Positions 11,511-24,900 of a stretch of DNA of 64,000 bases are shown here, one piece after another. Position numbers and translations under genes: made by a program. The notes under the pieces are model-generated. The model was given only the letters and a program-made list of their open reading frames with translations, did no database searches and was not told where the DNA came from. The number at the start of each line of letters is the position of its first letter. Position 1 is the first letter of the stretch. This stretch comes from Atherix ibis (lineage: Eukaryota; Arthropoda; Insecta; Diptera; Athericidae): the NCBI GenBank assembly GCA_958298945.1, contig OY282609.1, positions 11,638,326-11,702,325 on the forward strand. The letters run 5' to 3'.

Positions 11511-12859
11511 TTAATGTTAAAATTGTGATAGAAAAAATTAGTTTTTTTATACTCAAATATTTATTCTAAATTAAAAAAAAGTTAATTAATACACTATAAA
11601 AGACAAAATTAAGAACAGACGGACTTTATTGTCAATATAGAACCAAGGCACACACTAGAAAGTGTATGTGGAGGAAATCAAGATCGACTCATACTTTCAT
11701 CACATAATTCCTAATAGGAAATCATCTTTTTCTATAAAATACTTATATAAGTAAAACGAGAATTATGGGTAAAAACTTCATCAGAAAAAATCATCTGCGT
11801 AATTCGTTTTTCGATTAATTTTAAACCCGATTGATCACTAAATACAGCGCTTCGTAAAGTGACTTATTTGAAAATAAGTGAATGTTTGTTCAAATTAAAA
11901 ATGACAGAAAAATGCAAGTGGTTTCAAATAAAACACAAGTCATATTGTTTTTGTTCTAAACCCTCATTTACTACTACAACTATTATACACATGAATAATA
12001 ATATATTTTCTTTTGTTTATGGTGCATTTGTGATCAATTTTTATCTATTACCAAAAATATTATGTACAGATTTATAAACAGAAATAATAATAAGTATTAA
12101 AAAATATTTAGCTGTTATTACAGAAAAATTTCTTCTTTTTTAATGATTTTCACAATTAATACATATTTTTTTAAAAGGGTTTAATGACAAAAATCTCTTT
12201 TTTGTTTTGTTGTTCTAATTTTTTTTTGTATTGCCGTTCAGTTTTTTTATGTTTTTAAAAATATTGTTGTTATTTAATTAAGAAGGCATTTTAATAGAAA
12301 CACTTCAGTATTCGATTAAGAATTCGTCATAAATTCTAATTAAAGAAATTTACTTCTTAATTAAATAAAAATTATAATTTCTTTTCACATAAAAAGCTCA
12401 CCCCGATATTTTTTTGGGAATCTAAAAATTAGTTCTTTAAAAAAAAGTAAATTATTTAAAATTGAATAAAACAAAGTAATTTTCTTTTGAAATAATAAAA
12501 TTAAAAAGTATTAAAAATAATTGAAATAATAGCTTTGCAAACATTTTTAAAAAATTATCTTAAAAGAGAGAAAAACTTAAATTAATTAAAAATAATTTCA
12601 ATAAAACTGCTTTACTATTTATCGAACAAATAAAATTTGTTCAATTTAAATATTAAAAATTCTAAAAAACAACTACAATCAAACTATGCTTTTTTTCTCG
12701 TTAGATACAAGTTGTATATGCTAATCATTTATACGTTATGTGTTTAAATCCATAGAAGGACAATATTTTTAATTATTGAAAATGAATACATTTAATAGAA
12801 TTCATCCCAAAAGCATTTGCTTTCTGTTGATATATTCTATAATTATGTTATTATTGTTG
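11511..12859. other. Intergenic DNA between the F-box gene and crc
   Basis: The two genes converge here. AT-rich, and no gene seen. A 72-codon plus-strand frame at 11859 has no recognisable feature. Confidence 0.5.
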
Positions 12860-12865
12860 TTTATT
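12860..12865 (-). terminator. crc: Likely polyadenylation signal of crc
   Basis: AATAAA on the minus strand, about 92 nt after the crc stop codon. Confidence 0.55.
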
Positions 12866-12957
12866 TTTATGATACCGCCGATTTGCGAGCCGATTATGTA
12901 TGGAGTTTCACAACTGATCTAGAAGCTATTGTACAATTTTACATAATAATCATAAAA

Positions 12958-15900
12958 TTAGACGATTAATTCTCGCCTTTTGCATGATTCTCTTATCAGA
13001 TCTTTGAGATACTTGATTTCATTTTTGAGACTTGAAAATTTCTCTCTTAGCTCTTCATTCTTGATTGAAAGCAGTTTTTCTTCCTCTTGCAAATCTTCCA
13101 TTTGTTGTTTCTTCTTAAGTCGGTAACGAGTAGCTGCGTTTTTATTTTGTTCTTTTTTGCGCGATTTCTTATCCTCAATGCCGCGACCATATGGTCTAAC
13201 ACGTTTTTTGGTGACAGCGCCATCATTATTAGTAATACTATTTTTAAATGGGAAATTTTCGACATCATCGTTTCCGTTGGCTGCACATATATTACCAAAA
13301 GAATTGCTGGCTCGTGAAGAAACCGAAGCTCCGGATGGCAACCAATCTTCATCGTTCGATAAAGATACCGCCGATGAAGAGCACATGGAGAACATAGAAT
13401 CATCATTGGATAAATCAGGTAGCTCCCGACTTCGATTTCGAACAATTTCATCGACAATCTCTAACTCACGGGCTATATCTGGCGACATACGCAAGTTCGA
13501 TGAATCAGAAGAATAATCACTGACGGAGTTAGTTGGAGACATAGCAGGAATATGATTCTCATTTTGAATACCATCAAAATATTGAGCTGCATTTCCAAAC
13601 ACCTGCAAAGGAGAACAGTTTGGTGTAGGTTCATGTTGCTGCTGCAAAAGCATGATTAGTGCTTCTTCTTGTAGGTCCTGCTCCTCATCAGCGGTGCTAG
13701 AAACATTATTGCCACTATCGATTTCTACTTGCTGATGCGGTCGTTGTGGATGGATTTGCATTTGAATCTGATCATGATAATTACCAGATGGGATTGTTGT
13801 TATCGGAAAATCAAATAACTGCAAAATATAAACCCGATGTTAGTGATAGCACATATTTAATCAGAAATAATATCGAAGTCAATTTAATTACCTCATTGTT
13901 AATTGCAGAAATATCTTTTTGTGGAGGAGTTTGCGGTGGTGTCAGTTGCGTAAATTCTGCGGTATTGTATAGAGACTCAAAATTCATAATCATATCATAG
14001 TCGTTTTGTACTTTAACCAGTTGGGGATTGGCGGCAATCGGTTGTACAACAGAATTTGTTCCATAGTTTATGTAATGTTGTTGTGTATAATCCGGTTTAG
14101 CCTCCAACCAATTTTCTATAATTAACAATAAACAAAAAAGAGTTAATCATATTTTTTCGCATTTTATATTTATTTAATATAGCTTATAAATTGTAAATCT
14201 TATCGAAATCCTATTTACGGAATTTCAAAGTATTCTAATTTTTTTTGATAGCCTTAAGAAATAGTTACATTAAGAAGTTTACATAATTGAACATTGATTA
14301 AAAAAATAAGAGGCCTTGATTTTTTTTAAAGTTATTTTTTAATAATATTAGTATTGAAATCTAAAATCTTAGCGGTATGACAATTTGGCGACAACTAAAC
14401 GACAGCCCAGCTATATCAATAGCTGAATTCGAACTCAGGACGACAGCGTAAAAGACGTACAAATTCCAAGTGATGCTAAATCAGGGCACAGTACTTGAAA
14501 TTTATTTAAACTTAAAATTATGAAATGTGTTTAATATACATATATTCTCAATAATGCATTAAAAAATAAAAATTGTTTTATTAGAAAATATTTTTCAATG
14601 TAAAACAATCGGAAAATTACTAATCATACTCGAAATATTTCACAATCTATCCAATGCTAGTCTCTCAAGGTAAGAATGATACGATAGATCAATTAAAATA
14701 CCTTAAACTATTTATTATTATTTTCCATGAATAATTTATGATAGTAGCGTTTATTGACCAACAGACAAATAAGGTAGACTATCTATGTGTTTTTAGATAA
14801 TTATTTATTTTTATTCCAAATACACTCCATCAGCTCCATAAAAACAATAAGGAAAAGGTGCATAGCTACTACCAATAATAGAATGCATCAAATCCAAACA
14901 ACAGCGCATAAAATTGATAAGTAATAAACACGATCGTAATCGATAACATACAACAAATTGAACAAAATAATAAAATAATAAAAATATTTGTTTAGTCCTA
15001 TGAAAAATAAAATATTGAACATTACTTTACCCCGTCTAGCACATATACACATACGTATACTACAAATTTTTATTGGAAAGCAAAATAATCAAAAACAATT
15101 TTTATTTTTTATTTTGAATTTAGTTCAATCGATTTCTGATAACCACAATTATTTTATATCGTTTTTTTTTCAAATAATAGTTCGATAATAATTGACATCA
15201 AAAATGAATTTGTTATTGGAATTCTATACAGTTTTCAGAATACAAAGTCTAATTGAAGACAATCAAAATGAATTTAAACTATCAATATTCTTAAGAAGAT
15301 ATTCTGTTTATGAAATTAATAGAATTAGGAAATTTTTCTGATCAAAATTCTTAGGGCATCTAAATATTCCCAAGCAAACTATTATTTATCAATTTTTTTC
15401 TCCAAAATGCTTGATATGAGTACACAGAAATTCATGTTTTGTCGTTTATATTTTCATAACAAATTTCTTCAAGTGAATGGAGCAGCATATACGCAAATAA
15501 CGTTAATATTTTACATTATAAACAATTGATCATGATTGATTTGATTGAATTTTGAAAGAAAATTATTTTCTTTATCGATTTCAATTTTGGTAATAACATA
15601 ATAAAAATAAATAATATCAGAAATGATAAGAATTTAAATCTTGACTTTTGTGTTTGTTAGTATTCAAAACGAAGGCAGAACACTCAATTTGTGCTTCAAA
15701 CAAAAAAAACAGAAGCAAAGAATTATTAAACTTTAAAAAAAAACAAGTAAGAAATATGCAACTCGTCAGCGAAATTCAAAATCGTCGTCGTTCATCATCA
15801 TCTTACTGAACATTAACTAAACTAAAATGAATCTTTTGACTTACTAGATAGATAATCTAATAATATTAAGGAAATTATTAAAAATAACACTTACAATAGA

Positions 15901-18900
15901 GTGAGAGTAAAAATTATACCAAATTCGTTAGGTTGAAGACCCAATAGGAGATAAATAGTATACTTTAGAAGGGAGTCTTTTCAAAGCAGAACACATTTGC
16001 AAATAAATTAAGAATAATAATAATAATAATAATTACAATGATAATAAAATCAATCAAGTTGAATATTTGGTAAAAACAAAAAAAAATATTCGCCCGTTTT
16101 TTTTTGTAAGGCATTCTAAACATGAGCATCAATTTTGAAAGAAAAAGGCAAAATTGTGAATTCTTGACCTCGACTATTTTATTGAATAAATTGTGAACGA
16201 TTCTATACAATAAAAAATCTCAAAAATAGACTAAATAATACGAAAATAAATTAAAATAATCTCAAAATTATAATTGGCGAATGTTGATGATGGTTGGTTT
16301 CATCATACTTGGTAAAGATGGTTCAGTTCAGTTCAGTTCAGATGGTCTACGATAACCAAACAATATTTAATGTTTTACTTGTACAGACTTTTGCCTTGAA
16401 TTGATTTGCTAATGTTTTTGATAAAAATTTTAAAATTTCAAAGAAAAATATTATAAGTAAATAAAATGAAACAAAACAAGAATTTCTAGCAAATAAAATA
16501 AATATTATAAATTTATTTCATTTCCATTTGCATTTGTGTTAATTTACTATGTATTTAATCGAAACCATTTTGTATGTATTTTTGAATTGTATATTGAATT
16601 GAATGTGATGATCTAGGAAGTCATAATGGTAAAAACCTTGGACCAAGTCTCTCGTTGAAGCTTATTTTATATTATTTATATTAAAAAAAAAAAAAGTTGA
16701 AAGGCAAGCTCTTAACAAAGTATAGTAATATAAAAATAAAATTCTGAAATAAGAATTGATTATCAGTAATAATATTTCTATCTGTTTACATTTTTCCAAG
16801 GAAAACACAACAAAAAAAAAAACACGTTTTTTCTTTAGTTTTTTTTTTACTTGATAGTTGATTTCTTTAAGTTTTTGAAAGAAACAGAATTATAAAAATT
16901 ACAGCAAGTACACTTGCGATGCACTGGTATAGTAATAGCAAATATTGCATTCAATACTTTTTTTGCAATAAACCAGAATTTTATAGGCGGAATAATAAAA
17001 ATTTTACTGAATATTCAAAGAAAAAAAGAGTTTACCCTATTTGAGTTTTTAAAATAAACTCACCACATCATACTTCCAAATTAAAATAAAACCCTTTTAA
17101 ACCAACTAGTTGACTTTTAAAACAAGTATGCTAATTTAATTTTACATTTAGAAAATTTTACAGCTAAATTATTGATTTTTTTAAATCTTATTTTATATCG
17201 TCTACTAATAAATAAAAATGAATTTTAAGTAATTCAAACGTCGAATTTTTTCGGATTTCGTCTCGGACTTTCATCTCAAAGCATAAGACATTCTCGTATA
17301 AGAGAGTTTATTAAAATGACACCAAAACATATTCTTAATAACAAGAGCATTTAATGTTTATTAAAAAATTTGATTCGATCAAATTTGAAAAAAAAATTAG
17401 AAAGGAATCAACAACAAAATCAAGGTAGTAATAATAATTTTTTTCCTAAAAAAGCAAATGTAAACATACTTTCGTTACTGAAAAAATATCATTTTTTTCA
17501 CAATTTTTTTAACCTTTAATAAATCTTAGACAATTATTAATCTATAATATTTAGCAGGGTATTTAATAAAACTGTTAAATAAATACTAAGTCCAGAAATA
17601 TGTTGTTAAGAAACGGTAAGATAGACAACTGGCGTCAAAGGATATTGTACTTCTAAAAATTGGTTATTATTTATTTTTTCCACAATATAGTTGAAGGTCT
17701 AAAGTAATTGCAATCGATTCAGTATGAGAAGCTGAAGACCAAGAGAATCGCTCACAAATAAGTGAATTCCGATTTTGATAAGAGATCATAGTTCAAGCCA
17801 AATCAGTATCCACAAACAGTATGCAATTTAAAATGGTACTAATTGGGGGTGAGGGGGAGATGGGAAGTAAATAATAGACACTACAGTCATTATCCCTTAT
17901 ATGCAAGATGAATATATGAAAGGTTCTAGACACATTGAAATGCAATCACAAACATTTTTATCATTTTGTATTTTCTAAATGCCTCATGGACAATAGTTAC
18001 CATATGCATGTGTGACGATATATTCTTCCAGGAATATGGAAGAAAATAAGCAGATTAGTTCGATTTGCTACCATCGTATAAAAGCAAAGATTGAGGACAT
18101 CGAGATTACCAGTTTTTAATGTTTTTCTTATCGAAGACGCCGACTAAAATTCATTTACAAGCACTATCAAACAAACAAGTTGTCTTTGTTCTCTTCATTT
18201 TGATAGGTTATATTGTAAAACAAAATAAATTTTCATATATTAACAGAATTTCTAGATTAGAAACATCATGACGGGCTCAAGGGACGAACATAACAAACAA
18301 AGCCATTAGAAACAATATAATGCAAATCTCTTTTTATTTAACCTACTTTTAGGATTGATTATTAATCTTATCATATTCGAAACATTGTTGTATATTTTTG
18401 TATACTTTCTACAATATAACATGGTCGTTTGTTAGTGTAGTGCATAGCAAAATATACTGAAAAGAAATATATGCATATGCATGTACACATTTATTGAAGT
18501 GTGATTTTTCTAAATTTTCTATTATCAAATCAATTTATATCAACATTATTACTGTATATTAAAATGCACTTTGAGATATTAAATAGCTCACAACTGATCT
18601 GATAGATAATTATTATTTTATATACAATTAAATTTTTATGTGCGTATCCACAAAAATAAATACCACATAAGTATCTATTTTTACTAAAAACAATACCAAT
18701 GTTGGTATAAAAATTATAAATTTAAAAAAAAAGCTATTACAAAGTAATAGTATAATTATTTCCAAATAATATTAATATAAGGAAAAACATACACGAAGGC
18801 CAATCTATAGGATCACAACATCAAATAAAAAAACATATTTGACCTTTGATACCATTAACATTCAGCGATTATAGCCAAAGCATGCATACGCGTTTTCATA

Positions 18901-21900
18901 TGATAGGATTTCAATATGAGATCAAATGCAATTTATTGGCACAAACGTAAAAGTTTTAACAAATGTACATGCATATCTTGTTGAACGAATACTTTGTAAT
19001 GATTTATATTTTGACTATTTCAATTATAAAAATATCAACATAAGTAAAATCAATTTTCAATGTTTCATTTGAAAATGTTAATTTGTTGTCTTTATGCAAA
19101 TAATATTATCAATTAGTTACAGACAATACTCATTTATGCTCTATTTATATTATGGAATTTGGTCCCCAATATAATATATTACAATAAATCCGAAGCTTGT
19201 TTTTAAAAAAAGTAAAGTTAAAATCTTGACAGCAGAAATTTTGCAACAAACTTTTATACAAAATAAATTGACAACTTCAAAAATCTGCACAAGCTAATAA
19301 TATAAATATAAGAGTTGAATTTATATTTGAATGTGAATATCAAGAGTACTTGATTGTACAAAAAATGAAACTTTTGCTGAAATACAGGAAGTGCACTATT
19401 AATAAGTGAATATCAAGAGTACTTGCTTGTACAAAAAATTAAACTTTTGCTGAAATACGTTTTTTCTTCTCTTCACTATGTATAAATATTTTTACATTTA
19501 AAAGTAAATTTGTTTGTTTATTTGTGACAAAGATTCCAAAGGCATGTGGCAGAGGCATATATCTAAGCACCACCACTATAAAGCCATTTCGGCCTCAGCT
19601 ATAATTGTTTAAATGATTATATATATTGTATATGTGTATGAAATTGCAAAAAGTTATTAGCAAAAAACCAAAAATATATATTATTCAAAAATATCAAATT
19701 TTAATAAAATAACTTTTGAAAGTTAATGTCCCTTTAAAGATTTGAAATGAAATCAGTGAACTTTGGGATCATTTAGAATTCGTTCATTGGTAGTGTCTAG
19801 TTTCGAAAAAAAATTATTTTTTATATTTTTTTTTAAAACTAAAAATAAAAATTAATAAAACAGAAAAAACGGAAACAATAAAAAAAAACATCAGAACAAA
19901 GTCCAAATTTTGAGTATGTGACAAAACCAGTTGACCAGGTTAGTACCATATTAACTTAATTTGTCTGAGTAAAAAAAAGAATAAAGAACTTCATTTTTAT
20001 TTAAAATTAGTGAATTTTAAATTTTCCAAGAAAATATTTCATTTTATAGCAAGATTTTTGAAAATTATATGGCATAACTTAAAATTCAGTTTCATTTTCA
20101 AAAATATTAAGCAGAAATATTAATATTGCTTTAATACTCGAAATATTTAATCTATTCCTTTTTCAACGTCTTATTTACATTACATTGACAATGTTGCTTT
20201 TAGTATATACATACATGCGTCTACAAGTATATAAATTGAACCTCATAAAAAAATTGCTTGCAAAAATATGTCATTCGATATTTCTTAGATAGTTTTTGAC
20301 TCAACAAACAAGTACACAACTACACAAGTACATTAAGTTACTTGGAGAAAAATTTAATTTAATGTTTCATAAACTAGTACAGATTTGAATATTCAAAGAA
20401 TTCCCAACCATTAATAATAATCAAATAACTGGTTTTAGTTAGATTTCAACCAGTTTCTCTTGTACCCACCACCATCGAATATATGTCTTTCATTACAACT
20501 ACTACTTATTTATATTTAAAACGAGGTAAAAAAGAAAACATAATAAAATAATGAAACAACTATTCGTATCTTGATCAGGTGTTCATTGCAATATTATTTA
20601 CATTTTATACTCTTCTACACATATATTTGCACAGGGTGCAACATATATTCCGTCATAGAATTTTTCAAATTAATTCTCTCAAGTCGTTTCGGCATTATGT
20701 TCCCCACCATCGCGCTTATATCGAAATAATTAAATTTTCAATTTCAAAGAAAACACTCACAACATGTTGTCATATCTATAAATTCAATTAAAAATGCAAT
20801 AGTAATATTTTCATTTAATTATTCTACAAAATCACCCTTTTGCTACTTTCCATCCAGCAAAGATTTACGAAAATATTAACTGGTTTATACCAATGTACAT
20901 AATAAAATCCAAATAAAAATCTAAAATATATTGTAACATATTCATAGAAAAAATCACCCTCTTCTCTGTATATAAAATATGTTGTTTACCTTTATTTGAA
21001 AAATAATAATTATAGGCATTCATATTATCCAAACGCAACCATTAAAAAAAATAAGGGTGCGCTGATTGAAATTAGCTTTAAATATTATTAAATACTATTG
21101 AAAACGACCAAACGACTATTCTATTGTAAGTTGAAACAATAAAAAAATTAAATAAATAATTATAACATTTCAGGTGAAATAAACCAGGTTATTGTAGAGA
21201 ACTGGAAAAAATTTGTTTTTATCAAAATTTATTCATTCTTGAAAGATATTTAAATGTCATAATATAAATTCTCAATAAAATTGATAAATAAATGTAATAC
21301 ATTCTTAAACATTACAATTTAATAATGTTGATGAATAAATAAATAATAATGATTAAAAGAAAAAAAATTCTTTCATTCTAGATAATTTTTTATTAAAATT
21401 TAAAATCGATGCATTTGAATTGAGTACAAATTACAATACAAGGCCTAAGCTTAATGGAACGATCAGAGGCTGAACAAGTGCGCAGATCAAATAAATCAAA
21501 ATAAGCTAATTTGCATTAAAATTGCTATCAATTCTACATAATATTTAGCTCATGGCCTAATCACTTTATCAATTCTAATTAATATTTATAACCCTAGGCA
21601 AGACGTACTTGTATTTACTTTTTTCTAATATTTATGTTTGAAAATATTATAATCTAGCACATAATTCTATTGCAATAAGTGTGCATTATTTTTTTTAAAT
21701 ACACACATTCTTACAAAACTGAGTATAGTTAAAGATAGAGTGATTAAAAATTAGAATGAATAAGTCTTTTAATAATAAATTGATAGTACCTTTTGTTTTG
21801 AATATTTCCTCTGAACCTTATAGAATTTTTAAAATTATAATATACTTGGGGAAATAATAAATTTAAAAGTTTCCTAAAAGAATTTTCTAAATATTTTCGT

Positions 21901-24900
21901 TAAATAAATTTTTAAATAAAATTCCTATTATATCCCTATTGTAATTGGACAGAAATTAAGCCAACTTCGCTTCTTTTTTCTGCTTCCCTAAACTAACAAA
22001 CGAAAGATAATTCTTGGCTTTATACAAAAATAAAACACAGGTAACAAATTTAAAGAAAAAGAGATAGTGTGAAAGCGACATACATATTAATTTTTAAAAG
22101 ATTTTATTATTATTAATATTATATCAAAATGATAATATTTTGAATAGTATAATTTTAGTGAAGAAATAACGTCTCTAGAACAACAGTTGAAGAAAACTAA
22201 AGACTTGTAAGTAGTATTAGTTAGTCGAAAAGTTCATGACGTTTGAACTTTTCGACTAAGTCGAAAAAGTTTATGACGTTTGAACATTTCGACTAACTTG
22301 TAAGTTAAACGCAAATAATGCGTCAGTAACCCTTAGCCGTCATTACGCGCGTATTGAAAGGAGACACTTCAGGCTTTGTATAGCACAAAATGTTTTGAAA
22401 TCGGTGCATTTTATCAAAAGTTATTCAAGTTCAAAAATGGACCAAAATAAAGAGAAAATTTTACAATCACTTTTACGTAATGCGACAACGCATCGCAGAC
22501 TCGTGAAAAAATTTGTGTTGTTTATGGTGAAGGTGCTGTATCAAAATCAGCAGCACGCAAATATTTTGCTCGCTTTCGTTCTGAAAATCTCGATGTCAAA
22601 TATGAGTCCTGTTTCGGTCCGCCAATTATCGAAAAAAATCATCAAATTCTCAACAAAATAAAACAAGACATGGGCATAGCTAAATATTCATCATAAAATC
22701 GTTTTAAATCATTTGCGAAAAGCTGGGTTCAAAAAAAAACTCGATGTCTGGGTGCCTCATGAATTTAGTGTCAAAACCAAGATGGATCAATTAAAATCAT
22801 ATGCTACTAAAGCGCAATAAAATTAAGCCATTTCTGATGGGAATTGTAGCTTGCGTTTTATCGGGTAAAATACGAGAATGTCGTTCGAAAGAGATCATGG
22901 AAAAATAGAGATGAACGAACACAAACAATTACAAAGCCAAGATTGAGCAATTGTTAAAAACACATGTAGGATTTTATTAAATTTACTCAGTACCAAACGT
23001 CTCCGTTGCTTGAACAAAAGCAGTTGAAAGATATTTTTGTAATGTTCTCTATCAATAAATGTTTTTTTTTGTTTTTTTTATTTCCAATAATTATAAAACG
23101 TAATTTTCTATAACTAAATAAATAAGACAAATTTGAAAAAATTTTACGCTGTAAAAAAAAGTTTTCTGTAAATCATAAAACGTAAGGGCATGTTCGTTTA
23201 AGAATATTTTTACAAATATTACTAACCATATGTGCTTATCATGTATGTACTCATTGATGCGATTTTAGGTTTTTATTTTCAGCTTTATTTATTTGAAATG
23301 ATATAAAATTTTTCCGTTTTTATTTGTTTTAAATTAACAAAAAAAATTACGACTTTTTTTTTATTTTCTTAACACGAATAAAAAAAGGTACCGTAGGCGT
23401 TCTTTTAAAAAAAAATTTCTCCTTGCGTATATTGTAAAATTAGAATTAAAATTTTTTTAATTTTATTAAATACCGAGATAATTTATATTATAATTTTTAT
23501 ATAAAATTAAAAATCAAAATGGCAGTTTTTTTTTGGTTTTATCGCGAAAAAATAATCAAATATTTTTTGAGCGGTTTTCCGATACGAATCTCAAAAATAC
23601 GTGATGTTATTTTATACTTTTTACTAATTTTTTATATTTCAATTTTTGAAGAATAAAGTATTTTTTAATTTTTTTCAATTTGATGGAAAAGAGGCACAGC
23701 GAATAGTAATCACAGATATGATATCTTGTTTCGTAGACTTTTTTGGACGAATCTTTTCTTCAAATACTACACATGTAGTAAACGGACGTTTATTATAAAA
23801 GCTTCTTTAACTAACTTCCAAATAATATATTGAATTTGATTAATTTACTTTAATTTACTTTCTATTGATTAATAATATTTCTTTATTAGGTTCTATGTAT
23901 ATTATTATAGGATATTAAAATAAGGTTCTTTATTTTCTGTTTTATGTTATATATTTATATATACTTTTCCATTGTAAATATATATTATTTGAATAATTAT
24001 TCACTTTTTATTTAAACAAATAATTAAAATAGCATAATATTATTGTCGCACAAAAAAAGTCTAAAGAATTTTATACTAATATTTTTTTTACTATTTTATT
24101 TTATTAAAAAATATATATATACTTAATTTTAATATGTCGACGTAAGATCAAAAGAAAAATTATCTAATTATACATATTCAAAGACTATTTTTATAAAAGA
24201 ATACTTAATTTTATAGTTAATATAATTGATATATTATTTTATAATTGATTTAAGACAATAATGGTCTTGATTGAAAATAATAGTTGTTTTAGTAAAATTT
24301 GCTAATTAAAATTTATAAATAATTATTTGCATTGTATTTCATTTATAAATTGACATTATAATGCCGTCAACGAAGAGAGGAGATCGATTGATGATAACAA
24401 AAAATATATTAATATATTCGCGATATTATATTATTAATCAGTTTCTATTTAAATTTTTAAGTTCCTATGTGATTTCTGTTTAAGATCTTTTCTTTTTCAA
24501 CTAAAATATATTGCTGAAAATATTATTTGTGTTTTAGGAAATAATTAGTTTAAAATTATTATTATTGTTGAACATTTGTTGTTTTTTAGGAATATTTTCT
24601 CGCTCTCTCTCTCGATTCGCTTTGACGAAAGTTATTTTGCTTCTAACGTCTTTTAACAAGTTTCTGTGAATTGAACACTATTTCGCTGTTCCAAAGGTAA
24701 GGATATCCACATTGAAAAATCATGCTCACGGTTGAGCTATACAACATCCAAATTTATTACATATATTAACACAAATTTGACAACGTATGCACGTCTGATC
24801 TATTTTGTATAATGATAACACGAGTCCAATAATTTTATTTTAAATTTTTGTTCTTTTTCGCCTCTTGATTATTGTCTTTTTATTAAATATGTTATCAGTT

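Larger units (their letters stand above)
14116..22218 (-). other. crc: crc long intron, 3' part
   Basis: Begins at the acceptor TTAATTATAG next to exon 3. AT-rich, no coding exons recognised. Contains a (GTTCA)4 microsatellite at 16321-16340 and a 53-bp direct duplication at 19333-19458. Alternative crc promoters could lie here, but nothing in the sequence proves one. Confidence 0.55.

Noticed and set aside
13047..13516. Alternative-frame ORFs of 119-136 codons on both strands over crc exon 4
   Set aside because: They overlap the bZIP-coding exon and show no domain of their own.
14391..14480. tRNA-like or SINE-like stretch with a GTTCGAATTC motif resembling a B box
   Set aside because: No A box at the right distance and no cloverleaf could be drawn by eye.
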